A stretch of DNA of 19,029 nucleotides. Source: M55B165 sp051744245. GTDB taxonomy: Bacteria > Actinomycetota > Humimicrobiia > Humimicrobiales > Humimicrobiaceae. The stretch lies in NCBI GenBank assembly GCA_051744245.1, contig JBNJCV010000028.1:1-19029 (forward strand). Reading direction: 5' to 3'. Below the pieces are notes generated by a model. It was not told the DNA's origin. It saw nothing but the letters and a program-made list of their open reading frames with translations, and did no database searches. Shown here piece by piece: positions 6,751 to 14,135 of the stretch (positions within the stretch are counted from its first letter, which is position 1; every line of letters starts with the position of its first letter). The translations under genes were made by a program, and so were the position numbers.

Positions 6751-8322
6751 GTGGAGGAGATAGTAGTACTATCGAAGGGGCAGTTTAACCTAAAAACTGA
6801 ACCCCGGCTGCTGGAGAAAGACTTAAAAAAAGAAGTACTTATAGGAGTGCTTGATTTAGGGACGACTTCGGTCAGGTTTCTAATATTCAGGCTGGATGGT
6901 TCCATACATTCGCAGTCTTTTGAACCCATAAAACAGGTTTATCCCAGATCCGGCTGGGTCGAAGAAGATCTTGAAGAAATCTGGGAAAAGACTAAATTAG
7001 CCATAAACAAGGCTATTGAAAAAGGTGAAGTAAACCCCAGAAACATCTTAGCTATTGGTATTACCAACCAGAGGGAATCTGTGGCTTTTTGGGAGAAGGA
7101 TAGCGGGATGCCTTGTTCTAACTTGATTGTATGGCAGGACAGGAGGACAGCACATAAATGCAGGCAGCTAAAAGAGGAAGGGTATGAGAATATTGTTAAG
7201 CAAAAAACAGGGCTCACCATTGACCCTTATTTTTCAGCTACAAAGATTGAATGGGCCCTTGAGAATAATCCTGATATAAAAAATTTGGCAGAAACGGGAA
7301 AGCTTGCTTTTGGAACTGTGGACAGCTTTATAATTTTTAAGTTAACCGGAAAGCATCTTACGGATTACTCTAATGCCAGCAGGACCTTGCTATTTAATAT
7401 TTCCAACCTCTGCTGGGATGATGAATTGTTGGAAATATTTAATGTTCCTAAAAAAATATTACCAAAAGCTCTTCCCTGTTATGGGAATGGGATTTTCGGA
7501 AAAACTAAACTGGGTTCCCCATTTAGGTCTGAAATTCCAATTTGCTGTGTGTTTGGAGACCAGCAGGCAGCATTATTTGGACATAGATGTTTTAACAAAG
7601 GGGATATAAAAGCCACTTTTGGTACAGGCTCTTTTATTATGGTAAACACAGGCAAGGAAAAAATTATAAGCAACAACGGCCTTCTATCAACTATATTTTA
7701 TGATAACGGCAGAGAAACTTTGTATGCCTTAGAAGGTTCAATTTATAATACTGGCAGTGTTTTTCAATGGCTCAAGGAGGGCTTGGGAATAATTGAAAGT
7801 TATGATGAAATAGAAAAACTGGCTGCGGATATAAGCTATCAAAAAGATCTGTTTATGGTTCCTGCATTTACAGGTATGGGAGCCCCTTTTTGGGATCCTT
7901 ATGCCAGGGGGCTAATTATCGGAATAACCAGGGCTACCTCAAAAAATGAGATTGTAAAGGCGGCAGTAGACTCAATGGGCTACCGGACAGTAGATGTTAT
8001 AAAGGCTATAAAGAAAGATGCTGAAATCAATATAAGCCAATTAAGCATTGATGGGGGAGTTACCAGGAACGAACTTTTCTGCCAGGTGCTTGCAGATCTT
8101 AGCGGAATTAAGATAAAGAAATTTGATACAGAAGAAATAACTTCTATGGGAGCCATGTACGGGGCTGCTATTGGTGTTGGAGTATGGAACGGGCCGGCAG
8201 AGGTTAAGGATAATAGTAGTTTTAAGCAATACTCCCCCCAAATAAGCAAAAAGTCGAGGGAAGAGCTATACTCCGCCTGGGGGAAAGCAGTTGCCAGGGC
8301 CAGGAACTGGTCCAAAGACTAA
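6751..8322 (+). CDS. glpK: Glycerol kinase
   Basis: Phosphorylates glycerol to sn-glycerol-3-phosphate with ATP, in the cytosol. It is a FGGY-family kinase of 523 residues; the usual length is about 495-505. Recognisable motifs in order: LDLGTTSVRF (phosphate 1), GITNQRESVAFW and WQDRRT (glycerol contact region), FGDQQAALFGH with the catalytic Asp, the adenosine-site ATFGTGSF, GAPFWDPYARG, and IDGGVTRNELFCQ. The start is unsettled. The frame opens after a stop at 6739, and GTG 6751 is the first usual start, giving an extension of about 25 residues before the normal N-terminus; the GGAGG motif overlaps that GTG. No ATG, GTG or TTG in frame lies nearer the expected start. No glycerol facilitator gene is adjacent. 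The operon for the product's oxidation follows 171 nt later on the same strand. Confidence 0.93.
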   Translation: MEEIVVLSKGQFNLKTEPRLLEKDLKKEVLIGVLDLGTTSVRFLIFRLDGSIHSQSFEPIKQVYPRSGWVEEDLEEIWEKTKLAINKAIEKGEVNPRNILAIGITNQRESVAFWEKDSGMPCSNLIVWQDRRTAHKCRQLKEEGYENIVKQKTGLTIDPYFSATKIEWALENNPDIKNLAETGKLAFGTVDSFIIFKLTGKHLTDYSNASRTLLFNISNLCWDDELLEIFNVPKKILPKALPCYGNGIFGKTKLGSPFRSEIPICCVFGDQQAALFGHRCFNKGDIKATFGTGSFIMVNTGKEKIISNNGLLSTIFYDNGRETLYALEGSIYNTGSVFQWLKEGLGIIESYDEIEKLAADISYQKDLFMVPAFTGMGAPFWDPYARGLIIGITRATSKNEIVKAAVDSMGYRTVDVIKAIKKDAEINISQLSIDGGVTRNELFCQVLADLSGIKIKKFDTEEITSMGAMYGAAIGVGVWNGPAEVKDNSSFKQYSPQISKKSREELYSAWGKAVARARNWSKD

Positions 8323-8493
8323 AAAAATTTCTAATTCCTTAAAGGCTTTTGGTACTTATCAAATAACTTTTTCTATAATCTTACCTGTAAATACTTATAG
8401 ATAGTTTAGCTGGCAGCTGGGGTTAGGTATTTAAAAAACTATAATTTATTTTTTTTTGAATAAAGTATATTTTGATTGTAAGGTTTATTGAAT
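8323..8493 (+). promoter_or_regulatory. Gap between glpK and glpA-like gene, with -10 candidates and a small palindrome
   Basis: This gap holds no ORF or RNA gene I can recognise. Two TATAAT hexamers occur (8374-8379 and 8440-8445), both without a good -35. The odd-centred palindrome AGCTG-G-CAGCT (8408-8418) lies just upstream of the second and could be an operator for the following operon. No terminator hairpin with a T-tract is evident after glpK, so partial read-through is possible. Confidence 0.3.
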
Positions 8494-9942
8494 ATGAGCA
8501 AGGGAATTATCAAAACTGATATTGCTATTATAGGGGCAGGCATTATAGGCTGCGCTATTGCCAGAACTCTGAGCAAATATAGTAAAAAAGTGGCAGTAAT
8601 TGAAAAAGAAGCTGATGTCGGGTGGGGAACTACCAAAGCCAATAGTGGAATTCTCCATGCTGGATATGCTGGTGAAGCTGGTAGCCTGAAGTTGAAGTTG
8701 TCACATAAGGGCAACAAGCTTTTTAGAAAGAATGCCCAGGAGCTTGGTATACAGGTAAAGAATATAGGTTCCCTGGTAAATACAATTGATAAAAAAAATA
8801 TTGGCCAATTGGAAGAGCTGTACAGGCAGGGAAAAGAAAATGGCCTAATAGATATAGCCATAATAGAGGGCAAAGGAAAAATAAGGGAGATGGAACCCAG
8901 GATATCAAAAAAGGTCTGTGCTTCACTTTATGCTGGGGATTCCTGCATAGTTTCTCCTTATGGGGCAGCAATAGCCCTGCATGAGAATGCAGCTGCAAAT
9001 GGTATAGATTTTTTGTTTGAAAATGAGGTAAAGAGTATAAATTTTTCCGGAAATTTTTTTATAAATACAGGAAAATATATTTTAGAGTCAGAATATATTA
9101 TAAATGCTGCAGGCATTTATTCAGATGAGGTTGCTTCAATGATTGGTGATGCAAGCTTTGGTATACAGCCCATAAAGGGGCAATACTATCTTTTAGATAA
9201 AGAAACCTTTGGGTTTGTAAACCATATAAATTTTCCTGTAACTAAAGGTAGGGCCAAAAAATCTAAAGGCATACTCCTAACTCCTACAGTTGATAAAAAT
9301 TTGCTGGTTGGCCCCAACTATGTGGAAGCAGAGAAAGGGGATGTCTCTACAGATGCTAGGAGCTACCGTGAAATTAAGGAGAAAGCCAGCAAGTATTTTA
9401 CTGGTATTCCTTTTGGAAAAGTTATTGCCAGCTTTTCAGGGCTGAGAGCAGTATCGGATACCAATGATTTTATAGTTTCTCCTTCCCCTGCTAACCATAA
9501 ATTCATAAATGTTGCAGGGATCCAGTCACCAGGCCTGACTTGTGCATTTTCTATTTCTGAAATGGTTGTAGACCTGCTAAAAGAAACAGGGGTAGAATTT
9601 AACAGTAACAAATCCTTTAACCCCTTAAGGAAGGCAGTTATAGAATTTAACCAGCAGGATATGGAAAAGAGCAAAAGACTTTATGGCAGAGATAATAATT
9701 ATGGGAATATAGTGTGCAGGTGTGAAAAAGTATCTGAGGCAGAAGTAATTGAAGCTATAAGGAGGGGCGCACGAACCTTTGATGGAATAAAATTCAGGAC
9801 TAGGGTAGGAATGGGAAGGTGTCAGGGGGGATATTGTACCATGAGGATTTTAAGGATACTTTCAAGGGAGTTAAATATTTCCATGGATGATATAACTAAA
9901 AAAGGCCACGGCTCATATATCTTAGAAGGAAGAGTACCATGA
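8494..9942 (+). CDS. GlpA-like FAD-dependent glycerol-3-phosphate dehydrogenase with BFD-type [2Fe-2S] domain
   Basis: Predicted catalytic subunit that oxidises glycerol-3-phosphate to dihydroxyacetone phosphate with FAD. From the ATG at 8494 it has 482 residues. The FAD Rossmann loop GAGIIG is at residues 14-19. The DAO-type core follows, with TTKANSGILHAGYAG, INAAGIYSD, FPVTKGRAK and VAGIQSPGLT. The C-terminal 80 residues form a BFD-like domain with four cysteines in a CxC...Cx4C pattern (C408, C410, C443, C448) suited to a [2Fe-2S] cluster. I prefer ATG 8494 to a TTG six bases earlier; the ribosome site (AAGG, 8480-8483) is weak. It overlaps the next gene by ATGA. The glpK neighbour favours glycerol-3-phosphate over other 2-hydroxy acids such as 2-hydroxyglutarate (LhgO-like relatives). 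Confidence 0.85.
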   Translation: MSKGIIKTDIAIIGAGIIGCAIARTLSKYSKKVAVIEKEADVGWGTTKANSGILHAGYAGEAGSLKLKLSHKGNKLFRKNAQELGIQVKNIGSLVNTIDKKNIGQLEELYRQGKENGLIDIAIIEGKGKIREMEPRISKKVCASLYAGDSCIVSPYGAAIALHENAAANGIDFLFENEVKSINFSGNFFINTGKYILESEYIINAAGIYSDEVASMIGDASFGIQPIKGQYYLLDKETFGFVNHINFPVTKGRAKKSKGILLTPTVDKNLLVGPNYVEAEKGDVSTDARSYREIKEKASKYFTGIPFGKVIASFSGLRAVSDTNDFIVSPSPANHKFINVAGIQSPGLTCAFSISEMVVDLLKETGVEFNSNKSFNPLRKAVIEFNQQDMEKSKRLYGRDNNYGNIVCRCEKVSEAEVIEAIRRGARTFDGIKFRTRVGMGRCQGGYCTMRILRILSRELNISMDDITKKGHGSYILEGRVP

Positions 9943-11189
9943 GGGCCAAAGAATATGAGTTAGCAATAATCGGTGGAGGTCCTGGAGGGCTGGCAGCGGC
10001 TGCACGGGCAAAAGAGCTGGGACTAAAAGATGTAATTATAATTGAAAGGGAATATTTCCTGGGGGGAATACTTCCGCAATGTATACATAGCGGGTTTGGC
10101 CTTGAGATATTTAAAAAAGAGCTTACCGGTCCAGAGTATGCACAGATCTTTATCGATAAGATAAAGGAAGACAGAACAGAGGTAATGCTTGATACCATGG
10201 CCCTCTCCTTAGATAAGGATAGAACCATAACAGTAACCGGAAAAAGCTGCGGCATTAGAAAAATAAGGGCAAAATCCATAATACTTGCACTGGGTTGCAG
10301 GGAAAAGACAAGGGGGGCCATAAATATTCCAGGCTCAAGGACTGCCGGCATTTTTACTGCCGGACTGGTGCAGAGAATGATAAACATAGAAGGTTATCTG
10401 CCGGGAAGGAAAATAGTGGTTCTGGGATCAGGAGACATAGGCCTTATAATGGCAAGAAGGCTTACCTTGGAAGGATGCAGGGTAGAAGGTGTTTATGAGC
10501 TTATGCCATTTTCAACCGGGCTAAAGCGTAATATTTACCAGTGCCTTGATGATTATGGCATCCCGTTATTTCTGTCACATACGGTTACAAATATTTATGG
10601 AAAAAATAGATTGCAGGCGGTAGAAATATCAGAAGTGGACAGGCATTTAAATATTTTAAAAACTAAAAAGAAAATAGAGTGTGATACATTGTTATTGTCA
10701 GTGGGGCTAATTCCTGAAAATGAGCTCTCTAAAACATGCGGCACCGAAATTGACGGCTACAGCGGTGGTCCGGTGGTAGATGAAAACTTGATGACCTCTG
10801 TTGAAGGTATTTTCTCCTGTGGCAATTCATTATATGTAAATGATTTGGTAGATAATGTGACCAGGGACGGGTATGCAGCTGCAAAAAATGCAGTATCTTT
10901 TATTAAAGGAAAAGCTAAAGCAAAAGCAGATATTAAGGTTAGTGCTGGAAACGGCATAGGATATGTAGTTCCCCATAAAGTTTCAGGAAAGTCAGATGTA
11001 ACCTTCAGGATAAGGCCAAATATATATTGTACTATAGCAAATGTAATTATTGAAAATACACATTTTAAAAGAAAGAAGAAGTACATCACCCCAGGAGAAT
11101 TAGTTTTCTTGAAGGTTAAGAGAAAAGATTTTAAACAATACAACTTAACTGAAAAAAAAGAAATAAAATTTAATCTAAAAGAGATATGA
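9939..11189 (+). CDS. FAD/NAD(P)-dependent oxidoreductase subunit of the glycerol-3-phosphate oxidase operon
   Basis: A 416-residue pyridine-nucleotide-disulfide-type flavoprotein. It has an N-terminal FAD loop IIGGGPGG (residues 10-17), a conserved LGGILPQC segment (C48), a second dinucleotide loop LGSGDIG at about 163-169 for NAD(P)H, and the FAD-closing segment VEGIFSCGNSLYVNDLVD. It lacks the CxxC redox pair of thioredoxin reductase. It overlaps its neighbours by ATGA at both ends (9939-9942 and 11186-11189), which strongly suggests one complex. It probably passes electrons from the GlpA-like subunit through Fe-S clusters to NAD(P) or another carrier. The same gene trio is, to my recollection, found in the glycerol locus of Thermotoga maritima and in clostridia. 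It is not homologous to E. coli GlpB by any motif I can see. Confidence 0.82.
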   Translation: MRAKEYELAIIGGGPGGLAAAARAKELGLKDVIIIEREYFLGGILPQCIHSGFGLEIFKKELTGPEYAQIFIDKIKEDRTEVMLDTMALSLDKDRTITVTGKSCGIRKIRAKSIILALGCREKTRGAINIPGSRTAGIFTAGLVQRMINIEGYLPGRKIVVLGSGDIGLIMARRLTLEGCRVEGVYELMPFSTGLKRNIYQCLDDYGIPLFLSHTVTNIYGKNRLQAVEISEVDRHLNILKTKKKIECDTLLLSVGLIPENELSKTCGTEIDGYSGGPVVDENLMTSVEGIFSCGNSLYVNDLVDNVTRDGYAAAKNAVSFIKGKAKAKADIKVSAGNGIGYVVPHKVSGKSDVTFRIRPNIYCTIANVIIENTHFKRKKKYITPGELVFLKVKRKDFKQYNLTEKKEIKFNLKEI

Positions 11190-11545
11190 AAAAGAAATTA
11201 ACTTGTATAATTTGCCCAATCGGATGCCAGATGTTAGTAACATACAATAAGGAAGCCATAGAGACTATTGAAGGTAACCAGTGTAAAAAGGGAAAAGATT
11301 TTGCAGAAAAGGAAATTATAAATCCTACCAGAATACTTACCACTACTATTTCAATTGACTCCAGGAAATTTAAAAGACTTCCGGTAAGGAGCAGAGCCCC
11401 AGCGCCTAAAGGGATAATAAAGGAATTAATTAACAAGGTAAAAAAGGAAAAGGCTAAAGCCCCGGTTAAGGCAGGGGAGGTAATAGCTGAAAACCTGCTG
11501 GACAGCGGGGTAGATATAATTGCATCTATGAGCATAGAAGAGTAG
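11186..11545 (+). CDS. DUF1667 four-cysteine small subunit
   Basis: A 119-residue protein opening MKKKLTCIICPIGCQM. The N-terminal cysteines (C7, C10, C14) with C33 in GNQCKKG form a CxxCxxxC...C set like those that hold a cluster or zinc. The remainder, including NPTRILTTTI and a segment RAPAPKG, matches the DUF1667 (COG3862) pattern, a family found almost always behind GlpA-like and FAD/NAD oxidoreductase genes. The first half resembles the cluster-binding segment at the N-terminus of molybdopterin oxidoreductases (CPxGC). It overlaps the upstream gene by ATGA. Its role, inferred from context, is an electron-transfer subunit of the glycerol-3-phosphate-oxidising complex. Confidence 0.83.
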   Translation: MKKKLTCIICPIGCQMLVTYNKEAIETIEGNQCKKGKDFAEKEIINPTRILTTTISIDSRKFKRLPVRSRAPAPKGIIKELINKVKKEKAKAPVKAGEVIAENLLDSGVDIIASMSIEE

Positions 11546-11557
11546 ATTTTAGCTTGA

Positions 11558-11579
11558 AATATCTATATTAGAAGATATT
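11558..11579 (+). other. Inverted repeat after the glycerol-3-phosphate operon
   Basis: AATATCT and AGATATT form a 7-bp stem around an 8-nt loop, 13 bases past the DUF1667 stop. There is no T-tract after it, so it is not a standard terminator. It may be a weak stop, an mRNA end or chance in AT-rich DNA. Confidence 0.3.
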
Positions 11580-11609
11580 AAGGAACTCAATTTAAATCCT
11601 CAGGAAAAT

Positions 11610-11638
11610 TTGCTAAACACTATTATTTTAGCTAATAT
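11610..11638 (+). promoter_or_regulatory. Possible promoter of the AlbA_2 gene
   Basis: TTGCTA (11610-11615) and TAATAT (11633-11638) are separated by 17 bp, each a 4 of 6 match to consensus. A start near 11645 would give a leader of about 33 nt before the TTG start. In such AT-rich DNA this may be chance. Confidence 0.35.
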
Positions 11639-11677
11639 TTAAACAAGTATTTTAAGTGATTCCTTAAGGCAAAGAAA

Positions 11678-12400
11678 TTGAAAGTAAAAGAATTTAAAGG
11701 CATTTCTGATAGGACAAGACAGCTATTAAATACCCAGGAAAGCAACCATTTGGATTATAAAAGAAGTATTGAGGGGTTAAAATGCAGAGATATAGTTGCT
11801 TTTGCTAATTCCAAAAATGGTGGCACTATTTTAATAGGCATAGATGAAATAGAGAACAATGGATTGCAGAGAGGGAAAGTTGTTGGATGTCATATTGGGG
11901 ACGATGAAAAATTAAAGATAATAAGTAAAGCCCAGTCCTGCATCCCTGAAATAGAGGTAAAAATCTTTATCGAAAATTTGGATAATAAGCCTTTTTATAG
12001 GATAGAAATACCTAGTGGAAAATACAAGCCTTACTGCACTGCAAAAGGATTATATATGTTAAGAGGAGATGGGAGGAATAACCCCTTAACTCCAAACAAT
12101 CTTTTAAATATTTTCTTAGAGGAGCAGGGCAAAGAATTCATTGAACGGTTCAGCTATGCAACCAAGAAATTAGATCAAAAATTGTCCAAGACCAAAAACC
12201 AGATTGAAAGCCTTAATGTAAATGTAAATGCATTAATGGAAGATATTAATAACCTGTCAGAAGAGTTAAATAAAAAAGCAAGCTATATTTACAGAGAAGA
12301 AAACAAGAGCAGTATTTTATATAAAAAAATTGATTATTTAGAAAACCTAATGTCGGATATTTTAGATAAGCTAAATACTGTCAAGGAACATAATTTTTAA
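11678..12400 (+). CDS. AlbA_2 (Schlafen-like) domain protein with C-terminal coiled coil
   Basis: A 240-residue protein in two parts. Residues about 12-130 match the AlbA_2 / Schlafen AlbA fold: ESNHLDYKRS, then the signature DIVAFANSKNGGTILIGIDE, GCHIGDDE, and the closing GLYMLRGDGRNNPLT with its typical G-x-Y-x-R-x-G pattern. Residues about 150-235 are rich in Leu, Ile and Asn at heptad spacing and predict a long coiled coil, so the protein probably oligomerises. AlbA_2 proteins bind nucleic acid and act in transcription control or, in some families, RNA cleavage and defence. The usual helicase-like or winged-helix domains are absent. The start is a TTG, the only start in frame; AAGG (11664-11667) lies ten bases upstream. 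I cannot assign a role. Confidence 0.78.
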   Translation: MKVKEFKGISDRTRQLLNTQESNHLDYKRSIEGLKCRDIVAFANSKNGGTILIGIDEIENNGLQRGKVVGCHIGDDEKLKIISKAQSCIPEIEVKIFIENLDNKPFYRIEIPSGKYKPYCTAKGLYMLRGDGRNNPLTPNNLLNIFLEEQGKEFIERFSYATKKLDQKLSKTKNQIESLNVNVNALMEDINNLSEELNKKASYIYREENKSSILYKKIDYLENLMSDILDKLNTVKEHNF

Positions 12401-12472
12401 TTTCATACCCTTGTATCTTTTTAACATCAGTTGTATCCTTTTTTGGGGCTTAGTATATGGAGGAGATATTTT

Positions 12473-13213
12473 ATGGATTTAAATGAAAAAATTAAATATA
12501 TTATTGATAATACTGAAACTTTGGTGCTGCCAAAAAAACACCTCTCGGCTTCCAGGCCTACTACTATTAATTATTTCATAATTGCTACTCCTTTTTATAA
12601 AGAATTTGAAGGTGGGAGGGGAGAAGATGAAACTGTGGTACGGGAAGGAAAAATTACTTGGCAAAAACCAAAATTAATCACTCCTTCTTATATGCTCAGA
12701 CTGGAAGGCTTTAATGATGAAACCAAGGAGGCATTAAAAATTTTAGCTGAACAGGATAGGGACATAGCCATGCTTTTATATAACCTGAGGTTTATAAAAA
12801 GTGCTGAAAAAATGAATATTATTCCTAAGCCGATGGCCGAGGTTGGCCAAAAAATATCTGAAGATATTAAGAAAGAGAATAACCCTTATTCCGGTCTTAT
12901 AAAAGGAGTAGATGAATTTTGGGATATATCATTATTTAAATTTATCCAGGAACTTATACTGGATAGTGCCCACAGGTCCCATTTACCGGAATATTTGAAA
13001 AATAATATTATAAATGTCAACGGAGAGGGTAAAACAGTACTATCCAGGGATAAAGCTGGTATTCCGGTGGCGGCAAAATTAGAAATAGACAGGATGTTCA
13101 GGTTATTCGAAAAAGGTAAAATTGAAGCTTCAGAATTAAAGAGGGAGCTGGATAGGTGGGGTGTTTTTGAAAAATACGAAGATAAGTTCTTAAGGTATTT
13201 CAGGAAGCATTAG
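12473..13213 (+). CDS. Unrecognised protein of 246 residues
   Basis: I do not recognise this family. The ATG at 12473 is preceded at nine bases by GGAGG (12459-12463), so the frame is almost certainly real; a TTG further upstream at 12431 is unlikely. The product is soluble, with no signal peptide, membrane segment or cysteine motif. The N-terminal third is mixed, with an FYKEFEGGRGEDE stretch. The rest looks mainly helical and charged: ALKILAEQDRDIAMLL, a DEFWDISLFKFIQELILD stretch, and a C-terminal helix pair rich in Lys and Glu. It follows the AlbA_2 gene by 72 nt on the same strand, so they may share a transcript, but no function follows from that. The gap has only two imperfect TTGTATC-T-rich repeats (12411-12422, 12431-12444). 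Confidence 0.85.
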   Translation: MDLNEKIKYIIDNTETLVLPKKHLSASRPTTINYFIIATPFYKEFEGGRGEDETVVREGKITWQKPKLITPSYMLRLEGFNDETKEALKILAEQDRDIAMLLYNLRFIKSAEKMNIIPKPMAEVGQKISEDIKKENNPYSGLIKGVDEFWDISLFKFIQELILDSAHRSHLPEYLKNNIINVNGEGKTVLSRDKAGIPVAAKLEIDRMFRLFEKGKIEASELKRELDRWGVFEKYEDKFLRYFRKH

Positions 13214-13214
13214 G

Positions 13215-14135
13215 CTATAGGTGTTTGTTAAGCCAGTTCAATATGTCATTGTAGACCTGGTAATTAATTTTTTCATGTAGGATCTCATGTCTTGCATCCT
13301 TATACTCCTTATAGGTTATATCTTTTATTCCTGCTTGTTTATATAATTTTAAAATCTCCTTTACTCCCTTTGTCATATCACCTACCGGGTCCATGGATCC
13401 GGTAAGCATTAGTATAGGAAGATTCTTTGGTGTATTTTTAATGTTTACCATTTTGTTTATTTCTATAACTGCTTTCAGGAGGTCACAGAAGAAGCTAGCT
13501 GAAAATATAGATCCACAATACGGGTCTTTTATATATCTGTCCACGGCTTCTTTTTTGGAGGACAACCAGTCAAATTCAGTTCTCCGCTCCTTAAAATGCC
13601 TGGCATAATTTCCAAAAGTTAAATTATGGAGGAGATGGCTTTTAGCATCGGGCCCTTTTATTAGTTCTTCAATTTTAGCTAATAGCAAGCCGGCATAACC
13701 CATAATTCCTTGTGGCCCTATATTACCTGAAAGAATAATCCCGTCTAATTTACTTTTTGTAAGATAAGCATAATTTCTTGCCAAAAATGAGCCCATGCTG
13801 TGGCCAAACAGAAAAATAGGTTGGTTTTTGTGCTTGAGGCTTATATGTTTTTTTAATTCATGCAGGTCATTAAGCAGTTTATCCCATCCCCCTTTCCCGC
13901 TAATGAAGCCTACTTTATCTGGATCTCCTGCAGTTTTACCATGTCCCCTGAGATCATACCCATAGGCTGCAAAATTATTTTCTGCCAGAAATTTGGAAAA
14001 GTCTCTGTATCTAGCAGAATGTTCTGCCATGCCATGTATAATGAGTACAACTGCCTTTGATTTATCCGGAATCCAGCTATTTACATATATATCAGTTTCA
14101 CTGCCCCTTTTTAGAAAAAAAGATTTTTTCTCCAT
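13215..14135 (-). CDS. Alpha/beta hydrolase, monoacylglycerol lipase / lysophospholipase-like
   Basis: A 306-residue serine hydrolase of the Hydrolase_4 (serine aminopeptidase S33 / YtpA-like) group. The oxyanion segment LIIHGMAEHSARY (31-43) and YGYDLRGHGKT are typical of bacterial monoacylglycerol lipases. The nucleophile elbow is GHSMGS with Ser113. The likely acid is Asp249 in LTGSMDPVGD and the base His283 in DARHEIL. No signal peptide is visible, so it acts in the cytosol or at the inner membrane face. It begins in a TAATG with the upstream Ca2+-ATPase stop and so is coupled to it. Likely substrates are monoacylglycerols or lysophospholipids; the nearby glycerol pathway and acyltransferase fit lipid turnover, but this is inference. 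Confidence 0.85.
   Translation of the reverse strand: MEKKSFFLKRGSETDIYVNSWIPDKSKAVVLIIHGMAEHSARYRDFSKFLAENNFAAYGYDLRGHGKTAGDPDKVGFISGKGGWDKLLNDLHELKKHISLKHKNQPIFLFGHSMGSFLARNYAYLTKSKLDGIILSGNIGPQGIMGYAGLLLAKIEELIKGPDAKSHLLHNLTFGNYARHFKERRTEFDWLSSKKEAVDRYIKDPYCGSIFSASFFCDLLKAVIEINKMVNIKNTPKNLPILMLTGSMDPVGDMTKGVKEILKLYKQAGIKDITYKEYKDARHEILHEKINYQVYNDILNWLNKHL

Noticed and set aside
12411..12444. Two TTGTATC-T-rich direct repeats before the unknown protein gene
   Set aside because: Only about 12 bp, imperfect, in AT-rich DNA; no sign of a mobile element or a longer array.
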